A DNA stretch of 21,696 bases from Desulfosporosinus sp. UBA4726 (GTDB lineage Bacteria; Bacillota; Desulfitobacteriia; Desulfitobacteriales; Desulfitobacteriaceae), in contig DHJG01000207.1 in the NCBI GenBank assembly GCA_002404215.1, forward strand, positions 6,677-28,372, in the 5' to 3' direction. Shown here piece after piece: positions 7,531 to 15,341 of this stretch (the first letter of the stretch is position 1; each line of letters begins with the position of its first letter). The position numbers and the translations under genes are program-made. The notes beneath the pieces were generated by a model that was given only the letters and a program-made list of their open reading frames with translations, did not search any database and was not told where the DNA came from.

Positions 7531-8274
7531 CTAGTCTGCTTTATTGGAATGAACTCCCTCTCCATCTAGAAGTAAATATTTCGCCAGTTGGTTCTCAACG
7601 CCTACTAAGTGATCTAACATGAGCTTTTGAGCTTTTTCCACATCATGATTATTAATTGCCTCATAGATCAGACAATGCTCTCTATATAATTTTTCTGGTG
7701 ATTTCGGGTCTTCGTAAAGTTTGCTGCGACTGGTTTCTATGGTCTTTTGCATGGTGTCAGAGAGAGTATTCATAAGACGAAGCAAGATCTTGTTATGTGT
7801 GCCCTTGGCAATGGCATAATGAAAGCGATGATCTGCATCTTCCCCTAAACGATTGATTGCCAGATCCATTCGCATAATTTCTAAGGCTTCGAACATATCA
7901 CTGATCTCATCTTCTTCCGCTCTCTCTGCCGCCAACCCCGCAGACTGGACTTCTAGAATCTTGCGAGCTTCATAAAGTTCCAGATCAGTATCCTTTTCAA
8001 TAAATAGCATCCAGGCAAGGGGAGCGACCACCGAATCAATGTTAACTTGTCTAATATACGTTCCTTCACCGGAGCGAACTTCGATCAGTCCCATCATTTC
8101 AAGGGCACTGATAGCCTCTCGAATCGAAGCACGACTGACTTGAAATCGCTCTACTAATTCCCGCTCTGAGGGCAAACGATCACCCGGTTTCAATTGTCCC
8201 CCAGCAACGAGTTGACCAATCTGATCAACAATCTGTTCATAGATTTTATGTGTTTTAATAGGTTGCAAAATCAC
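7531..8274 (-). CDS. FadR-family GntR regulator of the lactate locus, copy 2 (LldR-like)
   Basis: This 247-residue regulator has the same layout as lldR1: winged helix (about 8-72, recognition segment RFQVSRASIREAISALEMMG) and FCD ligand domain (about 95-235). It starts with GTG at 8274 after AGGAG at nine bases' spacing, where lldR1 has ATG. Residues up to about 160 are nearly the same in both copies, so they should read the same operator. The stretch MQKTIETSRSKLYEDPKSPE and the following helix differ from copy 1. It also carries an extra tail, GVHSNKAD. It lies 137 bases after glcF behind an imperfect terminator; a clear promoter of its own is not seen. Confidence 0.88.
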   Translation of the reverse strand: MILQPIKTHKIYEQIVDQIGQLVAGGQLKPGDRLPSERELVERFQVSRASIREAISALEMMGLIEVRSGEGTYIRQVNIDSVVAPLAWMLFIEKDTDLELYEARKILEVQSAGLAAERAEEDEISDMFEALEIMRMDLAINRLGEDADHRFHYAIAKGTHNKILLRLMNTLSDTMQKTIETSRSKLYEDPKSPEKLYREHCLIYEAINNHDVEKAQKLMLDHLVGVENQLAKYLLLDGEGVHSNKAD

Positions 8275-8322
8275 TCTATGTCACTCCTCTTATACACCCA
8301 TAAATTAATACTTTCTGACTAG

Positions 8323-8366
8323 AAAAAAACATGGAAGCACTTATCTAGTCAAAGCGTTTCCAAGTT
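8323..8366 (-). terminator. Imperfect terminator after glcF
   Basis: AACATGGAAGCACTT faces AAGCGTTTCCAAGTT; the stem has mismatches but is followed on the leftward strand by seven Ts. The left-copy version at 5345-5392 pairs better. A weakened hairpin here would let some transcription read through into lldR2. Confidence 0.65.
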
Positions 8367-8411
8367 AAGGGGTTGATCAGTTATAAGGAGTGGCATTCCC
8401 ACTATATATAA

Positions 8412-9716
8412 CTATTTAGAACTATTTAGTTCTTTCTTACCCGCTCTATAAGACTCCGCCAAGATTTGAATCGTGTGCAATACTTCTTCGTCGATATCGG
8501 CATTTTCGATCCCACTTTGCAATTGCATGCGACAAGCCGGACAACCCGTTGCCACCGTATCCGTATTTGTCGTCTGGATATCGGCTGTTTTACGATCGGA
8601 AATTTGTACGGATAGATCCGGGTGTACAAGGCTAAACGATCCCGCCATACCACAACAGCGGCCAGGCTCTTTCATTTCAATCAGTTCCACACCGGGTATA
8701 CTTTTAAGAATTTCTCGTGGCTCTTTACTTATTCCCGCTCCACGGTTTAAGTGGCACGGATCATGATAGGTCACTTTACGTGATACTCGACCCAAACCTT
8801 CTTTCTTGAAGGGAACTTGGTGGATCAGGAACTCCGAAATATCATATGATTTTGCAGCCCATTTATCCGCCAAAGGTTTAAGTTCCGGATCATTCTCCAG
8901 CAACTCACTAAAAACATGCTTCCAAGCGGTACCACCAGAAGAACAGGCAACTACCAAGGCATCCGCCCCCATTCTCTCAAATGCCCGCAAATTGCGTTTG
9001 GCCAAAGTACGTGCTGATCCCGCATCCCCATTGACTGAGGCTGGGATACCACAGCATGCTTGAAACTTTGGAATGACAACTTCGATGTCGTTTTCTGTGA
9101 GCACCTCGATAACCGCTCTACCTATATCTGTGTAGAAGTAGTTGATCATGCAGCCTGTGAAAAACCCTACTCTCATCTTTGGGTTTTTAACCTTAATCAC
9201 TTCCGGGAACTCAGAACGCAAGGTCCTTTTGGGTAACATTGGGAACACTTTGTCCTTGCCTATCCCAATATCAACGCGCATACGTGCTAATTTGCTGTGT
9301 CTATCCGGAATGTTCTTTAAGGCCACAGCCTGAAAGATACTTCCTGTCTTCATTCCGAAATCAAACATTCGCTGCATTTTCAACGCAGTAAAGGCAATTT
9401 TTTTGACTGGGTGTAACCCTTGTTTACGGACACCTTCTGCTCTAGCAGCAAGAATAATTTTATCAAACCGAACCCCGCAAGGACAATTGGTATTACAGGC
9501 CATACAGGTCGTGCAAAGGGAAAAGCGATCCGCCATTCCTTTAGTCATCTCTATTTCCCCAGAGAGGAGAAATTCCGCTAAACTAATCTTTCCCCTTGCG
9601 GCTCCGACCTCTTGGCGTGATTCCTTATAAATCGGGCATACTGCCTGACAGTTACCGCATTTCATACATTTACGGAGTTCTTCGGTAATCGAATCCAGAG
9701 AATCATATACGGACAC
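8412..9716 (-). CDS. glcF: Iron-sulfur subunit of a lactate/glycolate oxidase, GlcF type
   Basis: This 434-residue protein has two N-terminal [4Fe-4S] motifs, CMKCGNCQAVCP (about 17-28) and CTTCMACNTNCPCG (about 68-81), followed by two CCG (cysteine-rich) domains with CCGIPASV (about 219) and CCGMAGSF (about 355). This is the layout of GlcF, LldE/LutA and HdrD-type proteins. It would take electrons from the FAD subunit and pass them to quinone or another carrier at the membrane. The start is a GTG at 9716, only two bases after the glcD stop, and its ribosome site AAGGAGGG lies within the last codons of glcD, so the two are translationally coupled. The length is close to E. coli GlcF (about 407). 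Confidence 0.88.
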   Translation of the reverse strand: MSVYDSLDSITEELRKCMKCGNCQAVCPIYKESRQEVGAARGKISLAEFLLSGEIEMTKGMADRFSLCTTCMACNTNCPCGVRFDKIILAARAEGVRKQGLHPVKKIAFTALKMQRMFDFGMKTGSIFQAVALKNIPDRHSKLARMRVDIGIGKDKVFPMLPKRTLRSEFPEVIKVKNPKMRVGFFTGCMINYFYTDIGRAVIEVLTENDIEVVIPKFQACCGIPASVNGDAGSARTLAKRNLRAFERMGADALVVACSSGGTAWKHVFSELLENDPELKPLADKWAAKSYDISEFLIHQVPFKKEGLGRVSRKVTYHDPCHLNRGAGISKEPREILKSIPGVELIEMKEPGRCCGMAGSFSLVHPDLSVQISDRKTADIQTTNTDTVATGCPACRMQLQSGIENADIDEEVLHTIQILAESYRAGKKELNSSK

Positions 9717-9718
9717 GA

Positions 9719-11107
9719 TTAGTCCCTCCTTACAATTTTGCCTGGGTTCAATATATAGTCGGGATCTAGGGCCTCTTTAATACGACGTAATACTGCAACC
9801 CCAGCTTCACCAAATTCCAAGTCAAGAAATTTCATTTTGGCAATTCCAATTCCATGTTCACCTGAAAGAGTTCCGCCCAGTGCAATTGCCGTCTCGAAAA
9901 TTTCTTCCACTGCTAAGTCAACCCGTTTCATTTCTTCCACATCTCGTTCATCCGTCAAAATAGTGGGGTGTAAGTTCCCGTCTCCTGCATGCCCGAACGT
10001 AGCAATTTGAAGATTGTGTTTTGTTGCGATTCTACGGATTGCTTTAAGCATATCGGGAATTTTACTCCGTGGAACGGTAGCATCCTCAAGTACGGTCGTC
10101 GGCCGTTTTTGAGCAAGAGCTGGAAGCGCGCTACGGCGAGCCAACCACAAAAGGTCGCGCTCTGTATCGTCTTTAGCAATTTTCACTTGAACGGCGCCCT
10201 CTTCTTTCAAGATCCGTTCAACCAAAGCAGCTTCACGTTCGACAACTTCTTTGTAGCCATCTACTTCACATAAGAGGACCGCTTCAGCATCCATTGGAAG
10301 TCCCGCATGCACAAAATTTTCCACGGTTTGAATGGTCACATTATCCATAATCTCAAGGGTAGCAGGAATAACCTTATTGCGAATAATGGCCGCAATGGCC
10401 CTTCCAGCCTTATCAACATTATCAAAGACAGCCAAGATACTTTTACGAGCTTCAGGAGCTGGAATTAGTTTGACGATTATTTCAGTAATAATCCCCAATG
10501 TTCCTTCAGCCCCGGTTAAAAGAGCCACTAAATCATACCCTGTGACGTTCTTTACAGTTTTTCCACCCCAGCGAATGATTTCCCCATTCGCCAAGACCAA
10601 TTGTAAACCCATAATATAATGTTTGGTTACACCGTATTTTAGGCCACGCAGACCGCCTGAACACTCCGAAACAGAACCACCCATCGTTGCTGTGGTGACA
10701 GTACCGGGATCCGGTGGATACAATAAGCCGTGTTTTGCTGCTTCATCATTGAGAGCCTGGATTATCAACCCAGGTTGAACAGTTGCCGTTAAATTATCTT
10801 GGTCAACTTCCAAGATTTTGTTTAGGTTAAGCATTGAGAGGACGATCCCCCCTCCAATGGGAATTGTTCCTCCACTGAGGTTTGTTCCAGAACCACGAGG
10901 ATAGATGGGGACATGGTGACGATTAGCAATTTTGACAACCTCTGCCACCTGTTCTGTAGAAAGAGGTGAAACCACAACATCGGGTTTATGATGTTTCATC
11001 GCGGCAGTTGCATCATAAGCATAGGTTAATAAGTCTTCCTGCTCTGTGAGGACATTTTCACGACCGAGCGCTTGAACAAGTTCTTGCACGATTTCACGAG
11101 CCAACAT
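9719..11107 (-). CDS. glcD: FAD-linked oxidase subunit, D-lactate/glycolate dehydrogenase GlcD type
   Basis: This is a 462-residue VAO/PCMH-type flavoprotein. The FAD_binding_4 domain spans about 38-175, with the pyrophosphate loop PRGSGTNLSGGTIPIGGG at about 74-91 and GGLRGLKYGVTKHYIMGLQL at about 150. The FAD-oxidase_C domain spans about 215-460 with TFGHAGDGNLHPT (about 372-384) and LSGEHGIGIAK (about 420). It oxidises D-lactate or glycolate with the neighbouring FeS subunit. The linked lactate permeases favour D-lactate, but glycolate cannot be excluded because both permease and oxidase families include glycolate members. The ATG at 11107 has AGGGGG seven bases upstream. It has its own promoter and the best operator in the window. 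Confidence 0.9.
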   Translation of the reverse strand: MLAREIVQELVQALGRENVLTEQEDLLTYAYDATAAMKHHKPDVVVSPLSTEQVAEVVKIANRHHVPIYPRGSGTNLSGGTIPIGGGIVLSMLNLNKILEVDQDNLTATVQPGLIIQALNDEAAKHGLLYPPDPGTVTTATMGGSVSECSGGLRGLKYGVTKHYIMGLQLVLANGEIIRWGGKTVKNVTGYDLVALLTGAEGTLGIITEIIVKLIPAPEARKSILAVFDNVDKAGRAIAAIIRNKVIPATLEIMDNVTIQTVENFVHAGLPMDAEAVLLCEVDGYKEVVEREAALVERILKEEGAVQVKIAKDDTERDLLWLARRSALPALAQKRPTTVLEDATVPRSKIPDMLKAIRRIATKHNLQIATFGHAGDGNLHPTILTDERDVEEMKRVDLAVEEIFETAIALGGTLSGEHGIGIAKMKFLDLEFGEAGVAVLRRIKEALDPDYILNPGKIVRRD

Positions 11108-11135
11108 CCTTGTACCCCCTTTAATATCTGTCTGA

Positions 11136-11146
11136 TGGTCAGACCA
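11136..11146 (-). promoter_or_regulatory. FadR/LldR-type operator upstream of glcD
   Basis: TGGTCAGACCA is a perfect 11-base palindrome around a central base. It equals the core of the FadR-family site (TGGTCNGACCA) known from E. coli FadR. It lies 13 bases downstream of the predicted -10 and 29 bases upstream of the glcD ATG. Confidence 0.8.
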
Positions 11147-11158
11147 CGACTTAACTAT

Positions 11159-11187
11159 ATATTAATTCAATTTTAAGTAAATTTCAA
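11159..11187 (-). promoter_or_regulatory. Sigma-A type promoter of glcD-glcF
   Basis: Leftward strand: TTGAAA (11182-11187), a 17-base spacer and TAATAT (11159-11164). The hexamers and much of the spacer match the lldP2 promoter at 13148-13176, so both units should respond together. The operator follows at the expected start site. Confidence 0.75.
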
Positions 11188-11223
11188 TAAGTAAATAAAG
11201 TAATTCGGACCTTTTCTTACTAA

Positions 11224-11264
11224 AACAAGGTGGGAAGAGTAACATAGTTACCTCTTCCCACCTT
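11224..11264 (-). terminator. Rho-independent terminator after lldP2
   Basis: AAGGTGGGAAGAG pairs with CTCTTCCCACCTT over 13 bases, the stem continues as TAAC/GTTA with one bulge, and TTTT follows on the leftward strand. It separates lldP2 from the glcD promoter. It has no relative after lldP1. Confidence 0.85.
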
Positions 11265-11288
11265 AAATTTGTTTTCAAATAACAGAGT

Positions 11289-12971
11289 TTACTGTAATAC
11301 CGAGGCAATCGTAGGCAATATACCTGCAATCTTCGGAATCATGCCTGTAAACACATACGCTTGGAGATAAGTCATAATACAAACAATAATCAAGAGGAAA
11401 ATTGAGTGTTTTAAGGTAAAGCGGAAGAGGTCAGACTCTCTACCTACTAAACCTGTTGCTGCCGCGGCTACCGCAATGGATTGAGGAGAAATCATTTTCC
11501 CGACAACTCCACCTGAGCTATTTGCAGCAATGGTCAGAACAGGGTTCACGCCAACTTGTTCAGCAGTAACTTGTTGCAACTTACCAAACAAAGCGTTCGC
11601 AGAAGTGTCAGAACCCGTTAAGAATACACCCAACCAACCGAGGACTGGAGAAAAGAACGGAAACATTTGGCCGGTTTGAGCAAACAAAAGGCCGAGGGTA
11701 TAGGAAAGTCCAGAATAGTTTGCAAGATATGCGAAGCCAAGTACCGAACTAATTGTAATAACAGGATACATGAGAGTTTTTATCGTTGCTCCAAATACTT
11801 TAACCCCTCTTGCAGGACTGATTTTCAGAATGATCATGCTGATGAGAGCTGTGATCAAGATCGCGGTCCCTGCAGCTGCGAAGAATTCCCATTTGTAGCT
11901 GGCTGCGTAAATAGACGGTTTTTTAACAATCGGCATCGTCTTCATGACCAAGCCATCCAGACCAGGCCAATGAGGAACGGCTACAAACCATTTTAGGCTT
12001 TTCCCAATAACATCTTTAAACGTATTTGTTCCCCATATACCCACTATGGCTGTGAGAATTGCAAATGGGGACCATGCTTTAATTATTTGGGCACTAGTAT
12101 ACTGCTTAAATTCTGCGATCTTTTCACCTTTCTCGCTCGGAAAACGCCAGATGTTTTTAGGCTTCCAAAATTTGAGAAAAACGATCAAGGAAATAAGAGA
12201 AACTAAAGAAGCAATGATATCTGGGAGTAAGGGGCCGAGATAATTAGAGGACCACCACTGGGCAAGAGCGAATGAAATCCCTGAAACAGCTATTGCTGGG
12301 AGAACTTCTTTGGCACCTTTCCAACCTGCCATAAGAATAACTAAGTACAAAGGAATCATAACGGAAAGGAAGGGAAGTTGACGCCCTACTGCAGCAGAAA
12401 TGATATCTGCATTAACCCCAGTAACTGTACCAGCAGTGATAATTGGAATACCGATTCCACCGAAGGCAACTGGTGCAGTATTGGCAATTAAACATAAACC
12501 GGCGGCATAAAGAGGTTCAAATCCCAGACCAATTAGGATCGCACCCGAAATTGCAACGGGTGTGCCAAATCCAGCAGCCCCCTCCAAAAACGCTCCGAAA
12601 GAGAACGCAATGAGCAAGGCTTGAATACGACGGTCACCTGATAATGAAGCAATCGAACTCTTGATGATCTCAAACTGTCCTGCTTCAACTGTCAAGTTAT
12701 ATAGGAAAACGGCGGTTACGACAATCCATGCTATCGGAAATAACCCATTAAGCATTCCGAGTATACTTGCGGAGATTGCAGTCCCTAGTGGCATTTTGTA
12801 GACAAGTACGACGTCAATAATAGTTAATAAGAGCGTGGTACTCCCCGCGATATGACCTTTCATTCGTTTGATAGCCAGTGCCCAAAATAGATAAAAAATA
12901 GGGATAGATACTGCTAGCGCGGTGAGACCAATACTATTCCCGAGAGCTGCATAGTTCTGTGTCCATGCCAT
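11289..12971 (-). CDS. lldP: Lactate permease family transporter, copy 2
   Basis: This 560-residue inner membrane transporter of the LldP/LutP family carries the same hallmarks as copy 1: NLTVEAGQFEIIKSSI, EGAAGFGTPVAISGA, ANTAPVAFGGIGIPI and FLTGSDTSANALFGKLQ. The start is the ATG at 12971 with AGGTGG upstream; the frame is open four codons further without support. Differences from copy 1 are mostly conservative and spread along the chain, and the C-terminus extends about nine residues further. It is transcribed from its own regulated promoter and followed by a strong terminator, then by glcD-glcF with a sister promoter. That makes it the permease most directly tied to the oxidase. Confidence 0.9.
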   Translation of the reverse strand: MAWTQNYAALGNSIGLTALAVSIPIFYLFWALAIKRMKGHIAGSTTLLLTIIDVVLVYKMPLGTAISASILGMLNGLFPIAWIVVTAVFLYNLTVEAGQFEIIKSSIASLSGDRRIQALLIAFSFGAFLEGAAGFGTPVAISGAILIGLGFEPLYAAGLCLIANTAPVAFGGIGIPIITAGTVTGVNADIISAAVGRQLPFLSVMIPLYLVILMAGWKGAKEVLPAIAVSGISFALAQWWSSNYLGPLLPDIIASLVSLISLIVFLKFWKPKNIWRFPSEKGEKIAEFKQYTSAQIIKAWSPFAILTAIVGIWGTNTFKDVIGKSLKWFVAVPHWPGLDGLVMKTMPIVKKPSIYAASYKWEFFAAAGTAILITALISMIILKISPARGVKVFGATIKTLMYPVITISSVLGFAYLANYSGLSYTLGLLFAQTGQMFPFFSPVLGWLGVFLTGSDTSANALFGKLQQVTAEQVGVNPVLTIAANSSGGVVGKMISPQSIAVAAAATGLVGRESDLFRFTLKHSIFLLIIVCIMTYLQAYVFTGMIPKIAGILPTIASVLQ

Positions 12972-13120
12972 CGATAATTCCACCTTTCTTATAAGTATAA
13001 GTAAAGCCTTACCATTCCATCTTAACCTTATACTAAGTTTTTATTCCTACACCTGCTACTTCCTCCCCTCCAAATTTCTAGGCTTCTTGCTCGCATAGGA
13101 TAATAGTCAGATAGGTTAAT

Positions 13121-13145
13121 GGTTAAGCGGTCAGACCACCTAACC
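13121..13145 (-). promoter_or_regulatory. Extended FadR/LldR-type operator upstream of lldP2
   Basis: A 25-base near-perfect palindrome is centred on 13133. Outer arms GGTTA and TAACC match, the inner arms GGTC and GACC match, and only a few intervening positions break symmetry. It begins about three bases after the -10 and covers the expected transcription start, so binding would block initiation. Confidence 0.75.
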
Positions 13146-13147
13146 AT

Positions 13148-13176
13148 ATATTAATCTAATTTTAAGAAAATTTCAA
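13148..13176 (-). promoter_or_regulatory. Sigma-A type promoter of lldP2
   Basis: Leftward strand: TTGAAA (13171-13176), a 17-base spacer and TAATAT (13148-13153). It has the same hexamers as the glcD promoter and is immediately followed by the operator. Confidence 0.75.
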
Positions 13177-13279
13177 TATCAAAACCAATTAAAAGTTAAA
13201 AAACATTTTTCACGTGCTTTTTATTAACTATTTCTTCCAAACTGCAAGCAAAATGTCCTCCTTATAATCCAACGTATAC

Positions 13280-13744
13280 TTAGCTTGAATATTTCTGTTC
13301 TAGCAATTTTATCTCTTGCTGAAACGATTGGCTTAAACGAAAAAGCAATCGTTCCATGTCCAATCGGTGAAGAGAGAGATTTTCAGGGCTTAGAAATTCA
13401 ATTTTTCTGAATTCCGGTTTAATCAATAGTGGGAGCACATCGTCTAGGTTCTCAATCCTTAGCGTCATAACGATTGGAGCATAGGCAACCTCACGGCTAC
13501 GCCTCCCATCCCCTTCAGTAACTGTATAAACATCGAGACTCAAATCAACATCTTCCATCATGACTCCTTGAAGTGGAACATTACGAAATAAGGCGACCTG
13601 TTGTTCTCTCATTGTTTCTGCCATTTCTTCTTTATTCTTGCTCCCGAAGAAAAACCGTCCGTTCTTCGATTCACCACGAAAATCCAATCTAATTCTAACT
13701 CTAACGTGTTCGGTAAGTAGCTCATTTCCAATCCGAATCTTCAT
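13280..13744 (-). CDS. Hypothetical protein, 154 aa
   Basis: The soluble-looking protein has alternating beta-like strands at the start (MKIRIGNELLTEHVRVRIRLDFRG is split by charged residues), a middle segment DVDLSLDVYTVTEGDGRR, and a C-terminal amphipathic helix (RLLFRLSQSFQQEIKLLEQK). It has no signal peptide, membrane segment or recognisable motif. The ATG is preceded by GGGGAG at eight bases. A TATAAT lies at 13779-13784 with only a poor -35, partly inside the end of a palindromic repeat. It is upstream of, and on the same strand as, lldP2, whose strong promoter suggests separate control. Its 3' end is copied as a relic before lldP1. I do not recognise the family. Confidence 0.65.
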   Translation of the reverse strand: MKIRIGNELLTEHVRVRIRLDFRGESKNGRFFFGSKNKEEMAETMREQQVALFRNVPLQGVMMEDVDLSLDVYTVTEGDGRRSREVAYAPIVMTLRIENLDDVLPLLIKPEFRKIEFLSPENLSLHRLDMERLLFRLSQSFQQEIKLLEQKYSS

Positions 13745-13800
13745 AATTGATTCTCCCCGTTTCCCTATTTTAAATAATATTATATCTTTTGCACCAGATC

Positions 13801-13857
13801 ATATAGAAAACTTAAGCGGTCGCCTTTAGTTACACTTAGTCTTCCAGAAAGTATATA
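13801..13857. repeat. Extragenic palindromic repeat family, copy A (short)
   Basis: It shares blocks with copies B and C: the AGAAAACTT end, the GGTCGCCTTTAGTTACACTTA block and the CTTCCAGAAAGTATA end. This copy lacks most of the central palindromic part. It lies in the divergent intergene between the 154-aa gene and the YflT-like gene. Confidence 0.6.
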
Positions 13858-13993
13858 ACAAACAGTTATACTTCTGACTGTATAAAATATTTCTACATGG
13901 GTTTAATTTTTCCTGCAATTCTTACTAGGGTTGTGATTTATGGACATACTAGACAAAATGCAAAAATGTGCTATTACAAGGAGGCTATAAGAA

Positions 13994-14506
13994 ATGCGAA
14001 AAACCGTCATTGCCATTTTTAAAGGACCTCAACAGACCAAAGAGGCGATTGAGGAGATACAAGGGGAATCCTTAGCGAATAGTAAAATATCGCTCATCGT
14101 TCGATCTGAATTTATCCATCAAGGCGAATTCCGTGAAGAAATCGCCAATGAATTGGCTTATTATCCCAGTGAGATTAACTTAGACAAATTTAATGCTTGG
14201 TTGGTTCAAGCCCCGCCGTTTATTGTACCAAACCTGGGCGAAATCGTTGTTGCAGGTCCGCTGGCCAGTGAACTCATGCACCAACCTCAGGGTCGAGGGC
14301 TTGTTGAAGTCCTCCTCATCTATGGCCTTTCTGAAATCCGCGCAAGACATTACGAACACGAAGTGCGCACAGGACATTGGCTCGTTCTGATCCAAACAAA
14401 CCATGAGAAAATCAATTCTGTCGCCAACGCCTTACGTTCCTTCGGCGGACGAGACATCGAGAAATGGAACACGGAAATTGAGCATCCCATATACCCGGTT
14501 GGTTAA
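13994..14506 (+). CDS. YflT/general-stress-protein-like protein, 170 aa
   Basis: This cytoplasmic protein begins with RKTVIAIFKGPQQTKEAIEEI, which fits the beta-alpha start of the YflT / GSP17M-like domain. It ends with a second similar unit, TGHWLVLIQTNHEKINSVAN followed by ALRSFGGRDIEKW, resembling the 'protect against dissection by helix, then Gly-Gly' end seen in DUF1269/YflT-type proteins. The middle carries a hydrophobic LGEIVVAGPLASELM segment (about 80-94), too polar for a stable membrane anchor. The ATG is well supported by AAGGAGG. A weak sigma-A-like promoter (TTGTGA-N17-CAAAAT) is present upstream, and no convincing sigma-B site was found. It converges on rluB with a one-base gap. 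The family call is by resemblance. Confidence 0.7.
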   Translation: MRKTVIAIFKGPQQTKEAIEEIQGESLANSKISLIVRSEFIHQGEFREEIANELAYYPSEINLDKFNAWLVQAPPFIVPNLGEIVVAGPLASELMHQPQGRGLVEVLLIYGLSEIRARHYEHEVRTGHWLVLIQTNHEKINSVANALRSFGGRDIEKWNTEIEHPIYPVG

Positions 14507-14507
14507 C

Positions 14508-15284
14508 TTAACTTTTCAGCCCTACTTTAGAACGCAATTCTTGGACTTCTTCTATTGTCAGTGCCCGGTAAGCGCCTGAATGAAGTGAATTGTCCAAGGT
14601 CATCGATCCAAATCTAATTCGTTCAAGTTTAACCGCTGGAAATCCAACGGCTGTAAACATCCGACGAATTTGGCGATTTCGGCCTTCATGGATTGTAACC
14701 TCTAGGACTTCCAAATGATTACCTCTAGAATCAACCTTCGTTTCCTTTGAAACACCGCTCATGCGCTCAACTATAGCCGGAGCGGTGTTTCCATCTTCTA
14801 GAAGTACTCCCTGCCGCAAAGTTTCAAGGGCATTAATACCCACCGGCCCTTGGACCCAGACCTGGTACGTCTTCTCTACTCCATACGAGGGATGCATCAA
14901 GCGATGAGCTAATTCTCCGTCGTTCGTCAACACTAGTAAGCCCGATGTGTCATAATCCAGCCTACCAACTGGATAAACCCGTACTGGGACATCTTTCATT
15001 AGGTCAACTACAGTGGGGCGCCCTCGAGGATCACTGGCACTTGTAATTACGCTGACCGGTTTATTGAGTAGATAATAGTGCAACTTCTGAGATCGTTGAA
15101 CTAGATTTCCATCAACTTCAATGTGGTCTTGAATACTGACCTTAGTTCCCAAAGCAGAAACTTTATCCCCATTGACCGTCACTCGGCCATCTAGAATAAG
15201 TCGTTCCGAATGTCGCCGAGAGGCCACTCCGGCCTGGGCCAGCACTTTTTGCAAACGTTCTCCAGCCTCTTCATCTTGTGCCAT
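14508..15284 (-). CDS. rluB: Pseudouridine synthase, RsuA/RluB family
   Basis: This is a 258-residue enzyme that isomerises uridine in rRNA (B. subtilis and E. coli RluB act on 23S rRNA helix 89). An N-terminal S4 RNA-binding domain (ERLQKVLAQAGVASRRHSER, about residues 4-23, through about 60) is followed by the catalytic domain. The motif VGRLDYDTSGLLVLTNDG at about 107-124 contains the catalytic aspartate. RNRQIRRMF at about 209 is a further family motif. I use the ATG at 15284 because AAGGTGAG precedes it; an in-frame ATG five codons upstream lacks a ribosome site. It ends the leftward sporulation/glycosyltransferase block, as rluB often follows spmA-spmB in Firmicutes. Confidence 0.92.
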   Translation of the reverse strand: MAQDEEAGERLQKVLAQAGVASRRHSERLILDGRVTVNGDKVSALGTKVSIQDHIEVDGNLVQRSQKLHYYLLNKPVSVITSASDPRGRPTVVDLMKDVPVRVYPVGRLDYDTSGLLVLTNDGELAHRLMHPSYGVEKTYQVWVQGPVGINALETLRQGVLLEDGNTAPAIVERMSGVSKETKVDSRGNHLEVLEVTIHEGRNRQIRRMFTAVGFPAVKLERIRFGSMTLDNSLHSGAYRALTIEEVQELRSKVGLKS

Positions 15285-15341
15285 ATACTCACCTTGCATG
15301 AATCTCTGGTCTCCTTCTCCTATGTAATATCATCGGTCCTT

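Larger units (their letters stand above)
12972..13279. other. Intergenic region: leader, operator and promoter of lldP2
   Basis: This 308-base stretch holds no credible gene. It carries the lldP2 promoter, the 25-base operator palindrome and a leader of about 165 bases. The leader keeps short blocks shared with the lldP1 leader (for example CTTAGTATAAGG and the AAGGTGGAATTA ribosome site). No clear terminator for the 154-aa gene is seen; only a poor A/T-rich hairpin lies near 13200-13225. Confidence 0.7.
7446..13348 (-). repeat. Right (complete) copy of the duplicated lactate locus
   Basis: In transcription order it holds the 3' end of the intact 154-aa gene, lldP2 with promoter and operator, glcD, glcF, lldR2 and its terminator. 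The left copy (4423-7448) shows the same order minus glcD and glcF. Limits are set by where similarity to the left copy can be seen by eye. Confidence 0.75.

Noticed and set aside
9955..10619. Open frames on both strands within glcD
   Set aside because: They lie entirely inside the conserved FAD oxidase gene and have no independent start signals.
13895..13935. Possible sigma-B promoter (GTTTAA ... GGGTTG) ahead of the YflT-like gene
   Set aside because: The spacing between the boxes is about 21 bases, too long for sigma-B promoters.
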